From: Owenia fusiformis
Taxonomy: Eukaryota; Annelida; Polychaeta; Sabellida; Oweniidae
Assembly: GCA_903813345.2 (NCBI GenBank)
Contig: CAIIXF020000006.1
Coordinates: 14,700,348-14,764,347, forward strand
Direction: 5' to 3'
Length of the DNA: 64,000 nucleotides
Positions 24,201 through 35,339 of this stretch are shown one piece after another. The notes beneath the pieces were generated by a model that saw nothing but the letters and a program-made list of their open reading frames with translations, did not search any database and had not been told where the DNA came from. Made by a program: the position numbers and the translations under genes. Every line of letters starts with the position of its first letter. Position 1 is the stretch's first letter.

Positions 24201-24719
24201 CATTTGCCATTCAGCAGTAAGCGTCTGTAACAAATGGCTGGTGTCGACATTTTTGTTTTCATGCCTTGTTTTCAATTTAAAATGTTATTAATTGATCATC
24301 TTCAGAACTAACTTTACCTTTGATATTTCAGAAGACGTCAAAGAGAACCATCTAAGAAACAAACACCTGCAAAACCCGCTTTACCTCGAGTAACCACACC
24401 CCAGTCTACTTCACGGAGGTCAGTCTACTTTACAGTGTTATATCTGCGTTACAATGAAAAAATTCAGCAAAATTAAGTTTCCTCTTATGTAATTTAGTCA
24501 TTGACAAATTTCAATACTTTACTTTCATACATTGTTCAAATGCTGTAGCAAATATGGCTATTGTTGAATTGTCTTCTCCCCGAATGTAACCTGGGAAATT
24601 AACTCTTAAATCACTTGATCACTATTTTTACTTGCAGTGGCAGTAGAACCAGTATGCGTAAAACATCTTCTAATAAATCTTCAAATATAGATGCTGATGA
24701 TTTACTGGACGATTTGTAA
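18295..24719 (+). CDS. XRCC4: XRCC4, DNA double-strand-break repair (NHEJ) scaffold
   Basis: Eight coding exons: 18295-18433, 18978-19165, 19326-19490, 19639-19695, 20942-21135, 21365-21493, 24332-24418 and 24638-24719. All are GT-AG with matching phase, giving 346 aa (human about 336). XRCC4 dimerises, binds DNA ligase IV and XLF, and acts in nuclear non-homologous end joining. Residues 1-120 fit the head domain (MPEEQNLRK start, LLLSDGTICWIG strand pair, IKLGSVVLEE). About 125-205 form the coiled-coil stalk with the ligase IV-binding part (RLEKWVKSKEDMEKDMFEKF, NSKKQKIRELK). An acidic YDTDEENQ at 248-255 matches the CK2-phosphorylated, FHA-binding site of vertebrate XRCC4. KRRRQR at 290-295 matches the nuclear localisation signal, and the end, DADDLLDDL, matches the family's acidic terminus. 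The first identified exon begins after an acceptor-like TTTCAG, so an upstream non-coding exon is likely. AATAAA signals occur at 25235 and 25909. Identity is very likely. Confidence 0.93.
19735..19818 (+). repeat. TGTCACCACC-family MITE remnant in XRCC4 intron
   Basis: Shares GTCTGTAACAAATGGCT and GGTGACATTTTG with copies at 24118-24265, 32909-35325, 63248-63352 and 63662-63778. Lies in the XRCC4 intron between 19695 and 20942. Confidence 0.6.
21477..23230 (+). repeat. Tandem array of duplicated XRCC4 exon-end/5' splice site (~102-106 bp units)
   Basis: The 3' end of the XRCC4 exon ending at 21493 (AAACCTGCTCCCAAGAG) plus its donor GTATGT and about 85 bp of intron is repeated about nine times. 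Identical CCAAGAG|GTATGT junctions recur near 22430, 22536, 22637, 22739, 22845 and 22951, with mutated versions near 23057 (GAGAG|GTATGT) and 23143 (AATAG|GTATGT). Units also share ACACTCCAGGGAGCAATG and AGTGTGTTAGCTCA. The first unit is split from the second by the MITE at 21600-22428. Confidence 0.92.
21600..22428. mobile_element. 829-bp MITE inserted in the splice-site array
   Basis: Flanked by a 9-bp direct repeat TCCCAAGAG (21591-21599 and 22429-22437). The ends are inverted: TAGCCTTGCCCAAGTCTGT at the left, mirrored exactly at the right, followed by a less exact part including ACCGCCTTG. No open frame. The 9-bp duplication fits Mutator-like or, less well, hAT-like mobilisation. It sits within XRCC4, between two copies of the duplicated donor. 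Confidence 0.92.
23231..23872. repeat. 43-bp tandem array in XRCC4 intron
   Basis: About 14 copies of a 43-bp unit made of TTAGCTCCAGATAAAATGT and CCAATGTTAGCTATATGCAG, with few substitutions (TCCAAT in early units, TTCAAT in later ones). It directly follows the donor array and shares its TTAGCTCCAG core, so it probably grew out of the last unit. Confidence 0.9.
24118..24265 (+). repeat. TGTCACCACC-family MITE copy
   Basis: Begins ATGGCACCACCTGAAGTGG, a hairpin with GGTGACATATTG, and ends with GTCTGTAACAAATGGCTGGT and GACATTTTTG. Same layout as the other dispersed copies in the window. In the XRCC4 intron upstream of 24332. Confidence 0.65.
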
Positions 24720-26430
24720 TTAATTATCGACTGCAGATTACAATTGTAGCAACAACAAATGATGGTCCAATAATACAAAGACCCTTCCTTCTAACATACA
24801 TGTATGTCTGGAAGCATAAACTGTTATGATCTTAGTTAATGGACATATTCTAAAGTTGGAAATAGCAGCTATTGTGGCAGGGTGCATAAAACAATTCTAG
24901 ATCAACTGTTAAACATTGAGTTTTAGACAAGTTGTCATGTCCTTTACACATGTTGAGACAATCAGTTGTCCCACATAGAAACATGCTAAAGGGGTTTGGA
25001 CTTCTGGGTCTGAGCGCTTTGCTGCTTTTGTATCATGGACTGTAAAATCTATTTTTATGAAAAAGAGAAGACGTGAGTGGAAATCTGAACTTCAAATACA
25101 TGTACTTGTACATGCCTCATCACACATCGAAAGTGACATAATGACTCCTCATAACTCAGTTTCATCAGAGGAATGTGTTTCTAAAAACAGGGATAGTTTG
25201 GAAGTATAATTACAAAATATTGTATTACTTAAGGAATAAAGACAGAGGTTTTATGATTTGTGGCGTATTATATGACTGAAAATTCTATTCTGTTCATTGT
25301 TAAAAGACCGAAATCGCGTAGTGATTGAGTGATTGATCATGGTGAACATGTATACCAAGCTACCCTATCTACATCCTAATGCTTCATTGGTACAAGTTGA
25401 TTTTCAGATTACAGGTGTGTTCATATGGCAGGCCATTTACACTTCAGGTTTACTCTTTGTAACATGAACTAGACTTCATCTAATGTATGCCCATTAAATG
25501 GAGATAAAACTGTGAATTAAGCTATTTTTATCACCATAAAAACTATCTGGAATCATTATTGAGTATCGTGGCTAAATGATGGGAACTTAGGACGAAAGTG
25601 ACAAAAATGTATTTGTGATTTGGATGTACAGGATAGAATTTACCGTGCAGAATTGGAGTATTTGTGCAAGTCATGCTATAATGTGCCATAGAGACATTAC
25701 AAAAGCCTCATTTACAATTTGTATTTATATTTCAGACAATCATGCAGAACTTGTTTTACAGGAGAAACTATAAAATGTAAATAACTCTTTTTTGCCGCTT
25801 GCAGTGATGTGTACTTTTTTAAATTTTATAATTTGATAATAGATGATGAGCCCAAAATGGGCTGGATCTTATTTAATTAGAGTATGTACCTTCCACTATA
25901 AATATTGAAATAAACTAAACTATAATTGTGATTTTTTTAGGTACTGTATAAAGCATCAGTCTGCAAGCTTTCCAGCCAATAATTTCTCATATTACTTCAT
26001 TAATGATTTAGGTTGTAAAAGTTATAAAGAGACATCATGAAATTAAGTATGTATAGAAGAATATAAGGTATACATAACACGGGGGTAGAGCAGACCCGAT
26101 GATGCAATGAGCTTGCTCGGCGGTATCATGACTGTGTAACGGGTCTTAATGTATAAGTGTGCTCGGCGGTAGGTTCAAACAACGCGGATCCTCAAAGCAT
26201 GTGCTCATGGTATATTCGTGTTTTAACACCCGTGCATAAGATGTATAAGATGTAGCCTTCCAATTTAGTAGAATATATATGAATACAAATTTCCATCACA
26301 GTGAATGTTGATTTTCCTCTTATTTGTACCAGATAATCTGCTAGAGCAGTAGACAATGGTTTGTGTGAACCTTAGAAAAGTATTGGTTGGAATACTCCTA
26401 TAAATCATTAGTACAAAAATAGCAGTATAA
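24720..26430. other. XRCC4 3' UTR / intergenic
   Basis: After the XRCC4 stop there is AT-rich sequence with two AATAAA signals (25235-25240 and 25909-25914). No further coding block or clear repeat is seen up to about 26430. Confidence 0.5.
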
Positions 26431-26434
26431 ATCG

Positions 26435-27025
26435 TCTGTTTATTATCTCATCGAACAAAGTTCAGAGGGATATAGGGAACGCCTCCGACTGTCCGTCGGT
26501 CTGTCCGTCGTACGTACATCCTTCCATCCAGGCAATAACTCAAATACCGTCGGCCTGATTTTGTTCATATTTTGTACACATATACCCTATGGGAGTAGAA
26601 GTTCTACTCGAAATCTGATTTTCAAAATGGCAGCTCATTTAAAAATGGCGGCCATTTTAGTGCCGATTTTACAGTAATTTAGGTGCAATATGTAAAACTG
26701 TAATAGCAATATGTTTTAAATGTAAAAAAATTATAAAGGATATTAAGGCTAGAAATGTAGAAAATGTAGTTTTGAAAAATGACCGCCATTTTAACATATT
26801 TTACTATAACTTTTTTGTTCATATTTGGTATGTGAATACTTAAAGCATGGCACACTGTGTAATGACACTTTTGGTAGAAGGTGGCCATTTTGAAAAATGG
26901 CCACCATTTTAACGTATTTTAATATAACTCGAAAAGTAGTGGAGCGATTTTGTTCATATTTGGTATGTGAATACTATAAGCATGGCACACTGTCTAATGA
27001 CACTTTTGGTAGAAGTAAAAATGGC
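26435..27025. repeat. Dispersed repeat with GTCCGTC and ATGGCGGCCATTTT motifs
   Basis: Starts with GACTGTCCGTCGGTCTGTCC, then AAAATGGCGGCCATTTTA-type modules. A segment of about 70 bp (TTCATATTTGGTATGTGAAT followed by GCATGGCACACTGTGTAATG) occurs twice, at about 26818-26885 and 26951-27015. The open frames at 26679-27218 follow this repeat and are not called genes. Confidence 0.6.
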
Positions 27026-30000
27026 CACCATTTTTGCTATATACTTTGTTTGTAAATATGCCAGCCATGGCTGTTCGATGGGATTTGCTACGCTTTGGCG
27101 TTGCTGTTGTCTAGTTAACATATTAATCATAGCAAGCAACTATATCTGTTATATCTGTTTTATCTCATTTCTTATCTTTGGCGGCTGGTCTTGGCATTTC
27201 AGAGTTAATCAACAGTGAGTGCTCCCTTAAGTATATCTGTACCACGTAAGTTTCTACCTGTCTAGTCACAGCAAAAGATATCTGGAGTACCTGAACCTGC
27301 AAACCATTACGCTTCACTAAGATAATTGCAGAGATAAATAAGGACAAACTGCGTTGGATTTTACAGAACTAGTATGTTGTTTAAGATACAGGTTATAATA
27401 ATAAGACCATTAACGCCTTACAGGTGAACAAGAAAACTGAAAAATATTTGTGTATTAGTTGCATTATACTGTGTTTAAAAATGAAATTGTCTTCAGATTA
27501 CAATTATAAGCACTTCAACTGGATGTCTCTGAATTGATTGGGAGATTTTTATGAACTGTATCATGTTGAAGGGTAGAGTGAATTGGGACTGTACCAATAA
27601 AGCATCTCTGCCGTGTGGAGGAGGGTTACAATGAGAAGGAGGGGAAATCTAACATAATCAGATGTTTCATTTCATGGAAATTCAATCTAATTTCTACACA
27701 TTTTTATACTTAAATAAATGTAAGAACATCTTAAACACTGCTCATGATGTTCATTCCGTAGGAATCTGAAAATTCACCTTATATTGCTGTTTTTCCAACA
27801 TATTTCCAAGGTGATTTATGTAATAGAAACGAGATCCTTTATATATGATGAAAAAGGTGGCAGAATTACAATATGATTGTCCTTCTACAATGTATGATAA
27901 ATGAATTGAACTATTGATGTGTGTAATCTTGTTTTATTTCCATATATGGGTGCAGAATGATTAGTAATGCCTCATGTGCAGCCTGTCCCATAAAACAATG
28001 ATGTTATCGCAGTTTCCAATTACAGCTAGGCCTACTTCTAAAAACTTGATTGGTAAACTGATGTTTTCATTATTCAAGATCCACCTCTGTTTGAATGTTA
28101 AGTATGTGTATAACTTATTTGTAATTATTAAAGATGGCATAGAGACATTCTAGGGTCTAGCATTGTTTTAATATTGCAAAACATATGGTAATCCATGATG
28201 ACTTAGGGAAGGTATTACAATAGATCTATTAGTTGTTTAATATGATAGAAAACATTTGGGGGATATTTCAAACATATCAGCCATGTTGTGTTATAACTAC
28301 TAGCTACTAAGTACAGTATCTAGTTTCGATCCTGGGAGCCAATCCTCCTTGTACTAGCTGGAACTCACTTCTTTCAGAGGCTGACTGATATGTTCTAATT
28401 TTCATCTATTTTGGGGTCTTTAGTTTTAATTTTTTGAATATTTAAATGTTAACAAAAACAGTTATATAAAATATATATAAATAATTTTCGCATTAAATTG
28501 TTGTCAATCAGTCAACATTACATAAAGGACCTCGTTTTTTACAGAATGTTTTCAATAATTGGTTTAAGAGAAAAACATTGTTGAATTCAGTTCACCATAT
28601 CGATACCTAACCTTTGGCTAAGATGTGTTAATATTTGACAGTGTAGCAGTTGTAATGGTAACGTGAAGTAGGGTGAATTAATTTATTAGTTTAATAAAAG
28701 GCTTTTCTCATTCTGAAATAGTGGATACATTTAAACCAAATTAGAACTTTCACAATTTCTATTTTATATATCGATCTCCATTAGCTGCTAGTATCAACTT
28801 TATCCATCATAATATCATGATATAAAAAAATTATCAATAAAAGGTAATAATAATGGAAAAAGGTTTCCAACCAACAGTGCTTATTATTCTCTTGTAATTT
28901 GCTGAACTTCCAGTTGTCCTAATATAATAACCATGTAAATAGTAGGATCTCAATAGGAGTCCGATATTAAGCCACATATGTCTTAGATCCTGAATTTACT
29001 TCTGTCAACATGTACAGTAAAACCTGTCTTAGTGAACACCTCTCTCTAGTGAACACCTGTCCCTAGTGGAACCCTTCCTACGCACATAGTCCACTGACTT
29101 CTGTATAAATTACCCTCTCTCTAGTGAACACCTACCTACAGTGAACGTTTTTTCTTGGCAAAAAAATGTTCACTATACACAAGTTTTACTGTATTTTGTA
29201 ATAAAGCAAAATCACTAGACCAGACTATAAAATGAGATCATTTGACCAAGAGACTGAACACATTTCACTGGCTGATCTAGGGTTGCTCCAGCAAAATTGA
29301 TAAAAATGTTTATTCCTAAAAGGCCTAACGTGAGTCTAAATCTGAAAAATGAGCTAGTAATAAAAAATCTGATCTGTACTACAACCAATGTGGCTAGATA
29401 CGCATTGTTCAAATGAATATATTTGCAGAGTAGTCAGCAGGTCAGAGACATGATTTATTATGTCTGCACTGCAGTTTATTCTTATAATCTAAAGCCCCTA
29501 TTCATAATTAAACCCTAGCTAGTTTGTGATTCAATGACCCATATACAGTATGTTGATGCATCTTATCTTTCAGGTGTGTTTGTCTATCATGCAATTTAAT
29601 GTGATATAAGGGGTTCGATCAGTAGGTGGAATGGTTTAAACTCATTTTAATTCATCAATGGATTTAAACTGCATTTTATTCAAATTTTTGGCAATCTTGA
29701 AATTCAAATATAATCATGTACAGTAAACCTGTCTAAGTAGAACACCGTTGGTACCTCTAAAAAGTGTTCCACTTGGGAGGTGTTCTTTTTCTTTTTATTC
29801 ATCTCTGCATTTAACATCAAGCCAGTTGGTTTTGGGACTCTGAAAAGCGTTCCAATAACAGAGGTGTTCCACTCTAATTTACATGGTTCACTGTATTATA
29901 AATTGCTTGTAAATAGGCTATCAAGTGGCACTCATTCTCATTACTAAAATATACCTATAAATGTACTTCATAAAAAGGTACATCATTTTAATTTTCCGAA

Positions 30001-30341
30001 TGGAGATTAATGGGGAATGATGTACAAAAGTATAAATGAATGTTTAACATCTTTATTTAACTTGGCCTAAGAGCTCTAAGAGGTTCTGGAATTGCAATAG
30101 TTGTTCAATATATTTATCTGTTGGAAAATGTATTTTGAAACTTCCCCTTAATACCTGTCTACATCACTTAATGTACCATTGAGCTAGCTGCTTACATTGT
30201 ATTAAATAAAAACCAAACACAGACATTGCAACTACAAATGAGTCATTTCTTTTATCAAACTTAGAAATGAACACTGGACTAACAGTGAACAGTGATGCAA
30301 GATATAAATTTCGTATTATTCAGTGATGTAGAAAAACAAAG
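27026..30341. other. Intergenic region with GTGAACAC-type repeats
   Basis: No gene recognised. Two patches (about 29020-29190 and 29715-29890) are diverged copies of a repeat starting ACAGTAAAACCTGTCTTAGT, followed by tandem AGTGAACACCT units and a reversed GTTCACTATA/TTTTACTGTA end. They behave as small foldback repeats. The rest is AT-rich without structure I can name. Confidence 0.45.
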
Positions 30342-32012
30342 ATGCCAAAATTGATGAAACCTAAGGGGGGAAAAGATTCTAACACAAAGGAAATTCTTAT
30401 AAAATTCATGAAAACTACATCAATACGTGGACTTCCTAGAATAATCAATAGCGAAAGTAAAACATGGCGTATGGTACATATTGTATTCTTCCTGTCGGCC
30501 TTGACATTGACTACATACATGGTACAACAGACCTTGACAGACTATTTTCAATATCATGTAAGCACCAAAACATATATTATCAGAGATGGGGAAAATGCCT
30601 ACTTTCCAGATATAACACTATGTAATATTAACCCCCATAGCGATAAATTTGAGGACTATCTCAGAGATGTGTTGTTAAAAGCTTTAAATAAATCAGACAT
30701 TGATACATCAGGGTTAAATGACAATGATATATTTGACATTTGGAAAACTGTTGAGAAACAGGGGATGAATGGCTGGTTGAACAATATAACCAATAGTTTG
30801 ACATTTGTCCATACATCATTAACGTCTCGGCAACAGGAGATGAGTGGCCACAAGAAGGAAGACTTCATAAGAGATTGTAATATGATGGCTTGGTACGGTG
30901 AGGAAGAACAGGCTTGTAAAATGGACCATATTATTCTTCACAGAGATTTGCAAAAATTAAACTGTTATACATTTCAACTGCAGACACAACAAGATAAGCT
31001 ACAAATGCGAAAAACGTGTGGAGTTTCATTTGTTTTATTCCTGGCCCCAACAAAGCATTTTGTGTTTCCCGAAATCCCAAAATATTTTCCCTCAAGTAAT
31101 GGAGTGATCGTGTACATACATGAACCAAACACTATGCCATCTAAGTCAAAAGGCTTTACTGTATCCCCTGGTTTTGAAACAAGAGTCAGCATGAGTGTTG
31201 TTCACTCAATCCAACAACCAGCACCATATGGGAATTGCAAAGAGGATTTTGAAAATATTAAGAGTGGTGACCGTGAGTTTGTGTATGAATATGACACTTG
31301 TATTGCAAAATGCGCACAGGAAGCAATCACCAAAACCTGTAGATGTCTATGGGAAGAAGCTCCCCCCTTTGGTGATTATTCATATTGCAAAAATGTAAGC
31401 TTACCTATCAAGACACTCATAAACAATATGAAGTGTCAGTATGACGCTTCAACAAAGCTGGTATCAAGTTACAACAGTGGCCAAAAGCTCTGCAATCATT
31501 GTAAAGACAAATGCAAAAAATATACATATCTGAACTCAATCAGTCAGTCTGTATGGCCAGATGTCTCAACACACCTTGGAATATACAAGCAATATATCCA
31601 AAATGTTACCAAATACAAGGATTTCTTCACAGAATATGAAGAACTTCTGATAGGTAAAGGGAAAAATCTTAACATGACAGAGAAATACACAAAGCTGAGA
31701 GCTTATAATCGTGTAAAAGATAGCTTGATTAAACTCGATGTCATGCTGAACAGTAAGGATGTTATGACATATGAACAAAAGAAAATTTGGACACCAGTCA
31801 GTCTCTGTGCATCACTGGCAGCTACTCTGATCTTTGGAATAGGGTTCACATATTTTGCAGTTGCTGAAATACTTGAATGCATATTTAACATCATTAAAAG
31901 TTGCTTTAAATCTAGAAAGAACACGAGAGATTTTCAGAGCGAACCAGATAGAGATGACATAAAGATGGAGAATTTAGACCACACTGAGTACAACACTAGC
32001 ACGCTTTCATGA
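30342..32012 (+). CDS. DEG/ENaC-family sodium channel subunit, paralogue 1 (intronless)
   Basis: A 556-aa single-exon frame; an in-frame TGA 18 nt upstream supports this start. The family forms trimeric, amiloride-sensitive, mostly Na+-selective plasma-membrane channels gated by peptides, protons, mechanical force or bile acids. Topology: short cytosolic N-terminus with the gating motif [10 protein letters not shown] (residues 25-34; RG where most members have HG); TM1 about 44-63; post-TM1 signature [13 protein letters not shown] (88-100); a large Cys-rich extracellular domain with [10 protein letters not shown] and C...C/CRC motifs; TM2 about 483-518 with FGIGF where GxS is usual; and a 38-residue tail. 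An AATAAA lies at 32125-32130. The ligand cannot be deduced. It is the sister of the genes at 41668 and 45951 and lies just outside the Rab gene span. Confidence 0.92.
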   Translation: MPKLMKPKGGKDSNTKEILIKFMKTTSIRGLPRIINSESKTWRMVHIVFFLSALTLTTYMVQQTLTDYFQYHVSTKTYIIRDGENAYFPDITLCNINPHSDKFEDYLRDVLLKALNKSDIDTSGLNDNDIFDIWKTVEKQGMNGWLNNITNSLTFVHTSLTSRQQEMSGHKKEDFIRDCNMMAWYGEEEQACKMDHIILHRDLQKLNCYTFQLQTQQDKLQMRKTCGVSFVLFLAPTKHFVFPEIPKYFPSSNGVIVYIHEPNTMPSKSKGFTVSPGFETRVSMSVVHSIQQPAPYGNCKEDFENIKSGDREFVYEYDTCIAKCAQEAITKTCRCLWEEAPPFGDYSYCKNVSLPIKTLINNMKCQYDASTKLVSSYNSGQKLCNHCKDKCKKYTYLNSISQSVWPDVSTHLGIYKQYIQNVTKYKDFFTEYEELLIGKGKNLNMTEKYTKLRAYNRVKDSLIKLDVMLNSKDVMTYEQKKIWTPVSLCASLAATLIFGIGFTYFAVAEILECIFNIIKSCFKSRKNTRDFQSEPDRDDIKMENLDHTEYNTSTLS

Positions 32013-32014
32013 TA

Positions 32015-32450
32015 TACAGGGTGAGCCCAAAAATTGAGCTCTTCTATATTTAGGCATTTTGATAATAATAGGTATTGAATGATACACCACTGGATATATA
32101 AAAGATGTGTGTAATTTCATTTTCAATAAAATAATATCGCTTAATTGAATTGATGAATACCTTTTATTATCATGCCTATTTTGTGAACTGTGGTGGTGAT
32201 TTCTTAATCAATCAAGGCGGAAGTAATTCAAAAAGTGATTTTACAACACAGCAAAAATATCCCTACAGGCTGGCTAGGGTGTATCATATAGGGTAGAAGC
32301 TACATGTTTCATTCACATACATGTATATTATGTAGTGTTCATAGAAATTGAATTACATCAGATAGGTACCATCCATGCACAGCTAAATAACATGGAGATT
32401 GCCTAATCATAAAAGTGTATTCATTTTTTGGCCAACTCTATAGGTTCGGT
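32015..32450. repeat. Possible TIR repeat after paralogue 1
   Basis: Starts ACAGGGTGAGCCCAAAAA just after the channel stop and ends with TTTTTTGGCCAACTCTATAG near 32447, a loosely inverted counterpart. Resembles the short ACAGGGTGGGCCAAAA family (52354, 60578, 61737). The element would contain the channel's candidate poly(A) signal. Confidence 0.4.
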
Positions 32451-32908
32451 TATCATAGGTTCATATGTACTTGTAAAATCAACCATTAATAATGTTGATC
32501 ATCCTTCGAGAATTCTCCTTTAAAAGTAATTTCTAATATTGGAAAGGGGAACTTAATGAATTGTGGCATAACAATACATATTGCCTTTTTATCTGATGGA
32601 TACTAAATATATATTGGGATAATGACACAAGATAATTTTGGTATGCACCACTAAAATTGTATCCGATTCATATGACGTCTTAAAAATAGTATCTGTCGGA
32701 TACAATTTTTTCATCAGTTTTGATTTTGGCGCCAAATAACCACTGTTGTCTGTTTGATCGACAACAGTATAGTTCCAAGATTATGTGCTCCGTAAAAATG
32801 AAAATAATTTGTAAAAATAATAAAAAACGAAAAATAAAATGAAAAAATCAGAACAACTTTTAGGCTAAGTCCATACAAAAATAGTGACTTTTGAGCTATC
32901 ATTTTTAT

Positions 32909-35325
32909 GTCACCACCAAAAGTGGTGACATATTGTTATGGTCTCCGTTTTTTTTGCGACGGCGGTTGGCGTCCGGCGTCCGGCGGTTGGTGGTTGGCGT
33001 CCGGCGTCTGTAACAATTTCTTACAACTTCCTATAACTTAACAATTACTGTTTAGACTGACTTCAATTTTTTTCTAAATCATCTACATGTTCTCAGAAGT
33101 TCAAATCTGACTTTAGATTTGACATTTGACCTTCAATGACCTTCTCAAGGTCAAAAAGGTCTTTTTTCAACTTGCTTCACATTGACTAATTTTTTTTTCA
33201 AAATCATCTACATGTTCTCAGAAATTCAAATCTGACTTTAGATTTGACTTTAGATTTGACATTTGACCTTCAAATCTGACTCTAGATTTGACATTTGACC
33301 TTCAATGACCTTCTCAAGGTCAAAAAAGGTCAAAAAGGTCTGTTTTCAACTTGCTTCAAATTGACTAAATTTTTTTTCAAAATCATCTATGTGTTCTCAG
33401 AAATTCAAATCTGACTTTAGATTTGACTTAAGATTTGACATTTGACCTTCAATGACCTTCTCAAAGTCAAAAAAGGTCAAAAAGGTCTTTTTTCAACTTG
33501 CTTCAAATTGACTAAATTTTTTTTTCAAAATCATCTACATGTTCTCAGAAATTCAAATCTGACATTAGATTTGACATTTGACCTTCAAATCTGACTTTAG
33601 ATTTGACATTTGACCTTCAATGACCTTCTCAAGGTCAAAAAAGGTCAAAAAGGTCTTTTTTCAACTTGCTTCTAATTGACTAAATTTTTTTTTCAAAATC
33701 ATCTACATGTTCTCAGAAATTCAAATCTGACTTTAGATTTGACATTTGACCTTCAATGACCTTCTCAATGTCAAAAAAGGTCAAAAAGGTCTTTTTTCAT
33801 CTTGCTTCAAATTGACTAATTTTTTTTTTCAAAATCATCTACATGTTCTCAGAAATTCAAATCTGACATTAGATTTGACATTTGACCTTCAAATCTGACT
33901 TTAGATTTGACATTTGACCTTCAATGACCTTCTCAAGGTCAAAAAAGGTCAAAAAGGTCTTTTTTCAACTTGCTTCTAATTGACTAAATTTTTTTTTCAA
34001 AATCATCTACATGTTCTCAGAAATTCAAATATGACTTTAGATTTGACATTTGACCTTCAATGACCTTCTCAAGGTCAAAAAGGTCTTTTTTCAACTTGCT
34101 TCACATTGACTAATTTTTTTTTCAAAATCATCTACGTGTTCTCAGAAATTCAAATCTGACTTTAGATTTGACTTAAGATTTGACATTTGACCTTCAATGA
34201 CCTTCTCAAAGTCAAAAAAGGTCAAAAAGGTCTTTTTTCAACTTGCTTCTAATTGACTAAATTTTTTTTTCAAAATCATCTACATGTTCTCAGAAATTCA
34301 AATCTGACTTTAGATTTGACATTTGACCTTCAATGACCTTCTCAATGTCAAAAAGGTCAAAAAGGTCTTTTTTCATCTTGCTTCAAATTGACTAATTTTT
34401 TTTTTCAAAATCATCTACATGTTCTCAGAAATTCAAATATGACTTTAGATTTGACATTTGACCTTCAATGTCCTTCTCAAGGTCAAAAAAGGTCAAAAAG
34501 GTCTTTTTTCAACTTGCTTCAAATTGACTAAATTTTTTTTTCAAAATCATCTACATGTTCTCAGAAATTCAAATCTGACTTTAGATTTGACATTTGACCT
34601 TCAATGACCTTCTCAAGGTCAAAAAAGGTCAAAAAGGTCTGTTTTCAACTTGCTTCAAATTGACCAACTTTTTTTTCAAAATCGTCTACATCTTTTCAGA
34701 AGTTCAAATTTGACGTTTACAAGTTCTCAGAAGTTCAAATCTGACTTTAGATTTGACCTTTGACCTTCAATGACCTTCTCAAGGTCAAAAAGGTCTTTTT
34801 TCAACTTGCTTCAAATTGACTAATTTTTTTTTCAAAATCATCTACATGTTCTCAGAAGTTCAAATCTGACTTTAGATTTGACATTTGACCTTCGATGACC
34901 TTTTCAAGGTCAAAAAGGTATTTTTTCAACTTGCTTCAAATTTACTTAATTTTTTTTTTCAAAATCATCTACATGTTCTCAGAAGTTCAAATCTGACTTT
35001 ACATTTGACATTTGACCTTCAATGACCTTTTCAAGGTCAAAAAGGTCTTTTTTCAACTTGCTTCAAATTTACTTAATTTTTTTTTTCAAAATCATTTACA
35101 TGTTCTCAGAAGTTCAAATCTGACTTTACATTTGACATTTGACCTTCAATGACCTTCTCAATGTCAAAAAAAGTCAAAGAGGTATTTTTTCAACTTGCTT
35201 CAAATTGACGAATTTTTTTTTCAAAATCATTACATGTTTTAAGAAGTTCAAATCAAACCTTCTTAAGGTCAAAAGGTATTTTCCAACTTGCTTTAAATTG
35301 ACCAAATTGTTTTAGGTGGTGACAT
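32909..35325 (+). repeat. Satellite inside an expanded TGTCACCACC-family MITE (2.4 kb)
   Basis: The left end (TGTCACCACCAAAAGTGGTG then ACATATTG) and the stretch GGCGTCCGGCGTCTGTAACA match the small MITE copies elsewhere in the window. The right end is GGTGGTGACATTTTG. Between them are about 15 tandem units of roughly 125-175 bp with the order CTTGCTTCAAATTGACTAA, T8-9, CAAAATCATCTACATGTTCT, ATCTGACTTTAGATTTGACA, TTTGACCTTCAATGACCTTC, then AAGGTCAAAAAAGGTCA. No coding potential. Confidence 0.85.
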
Positions 35326-35339
35326 TTTGTCATGATAAT

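Noticed and set aside
26080-26200. Possible tRNA gene (GGGGTAGAGCAGACCC region)
   Set aside because: No cloverleaf with A- and B-box could be formed by eye.
32909-35325. CRISPR-like array
   Set aside because: Units are long, contiguous satellite repeats without unique spacers, in a eukaryotic context.
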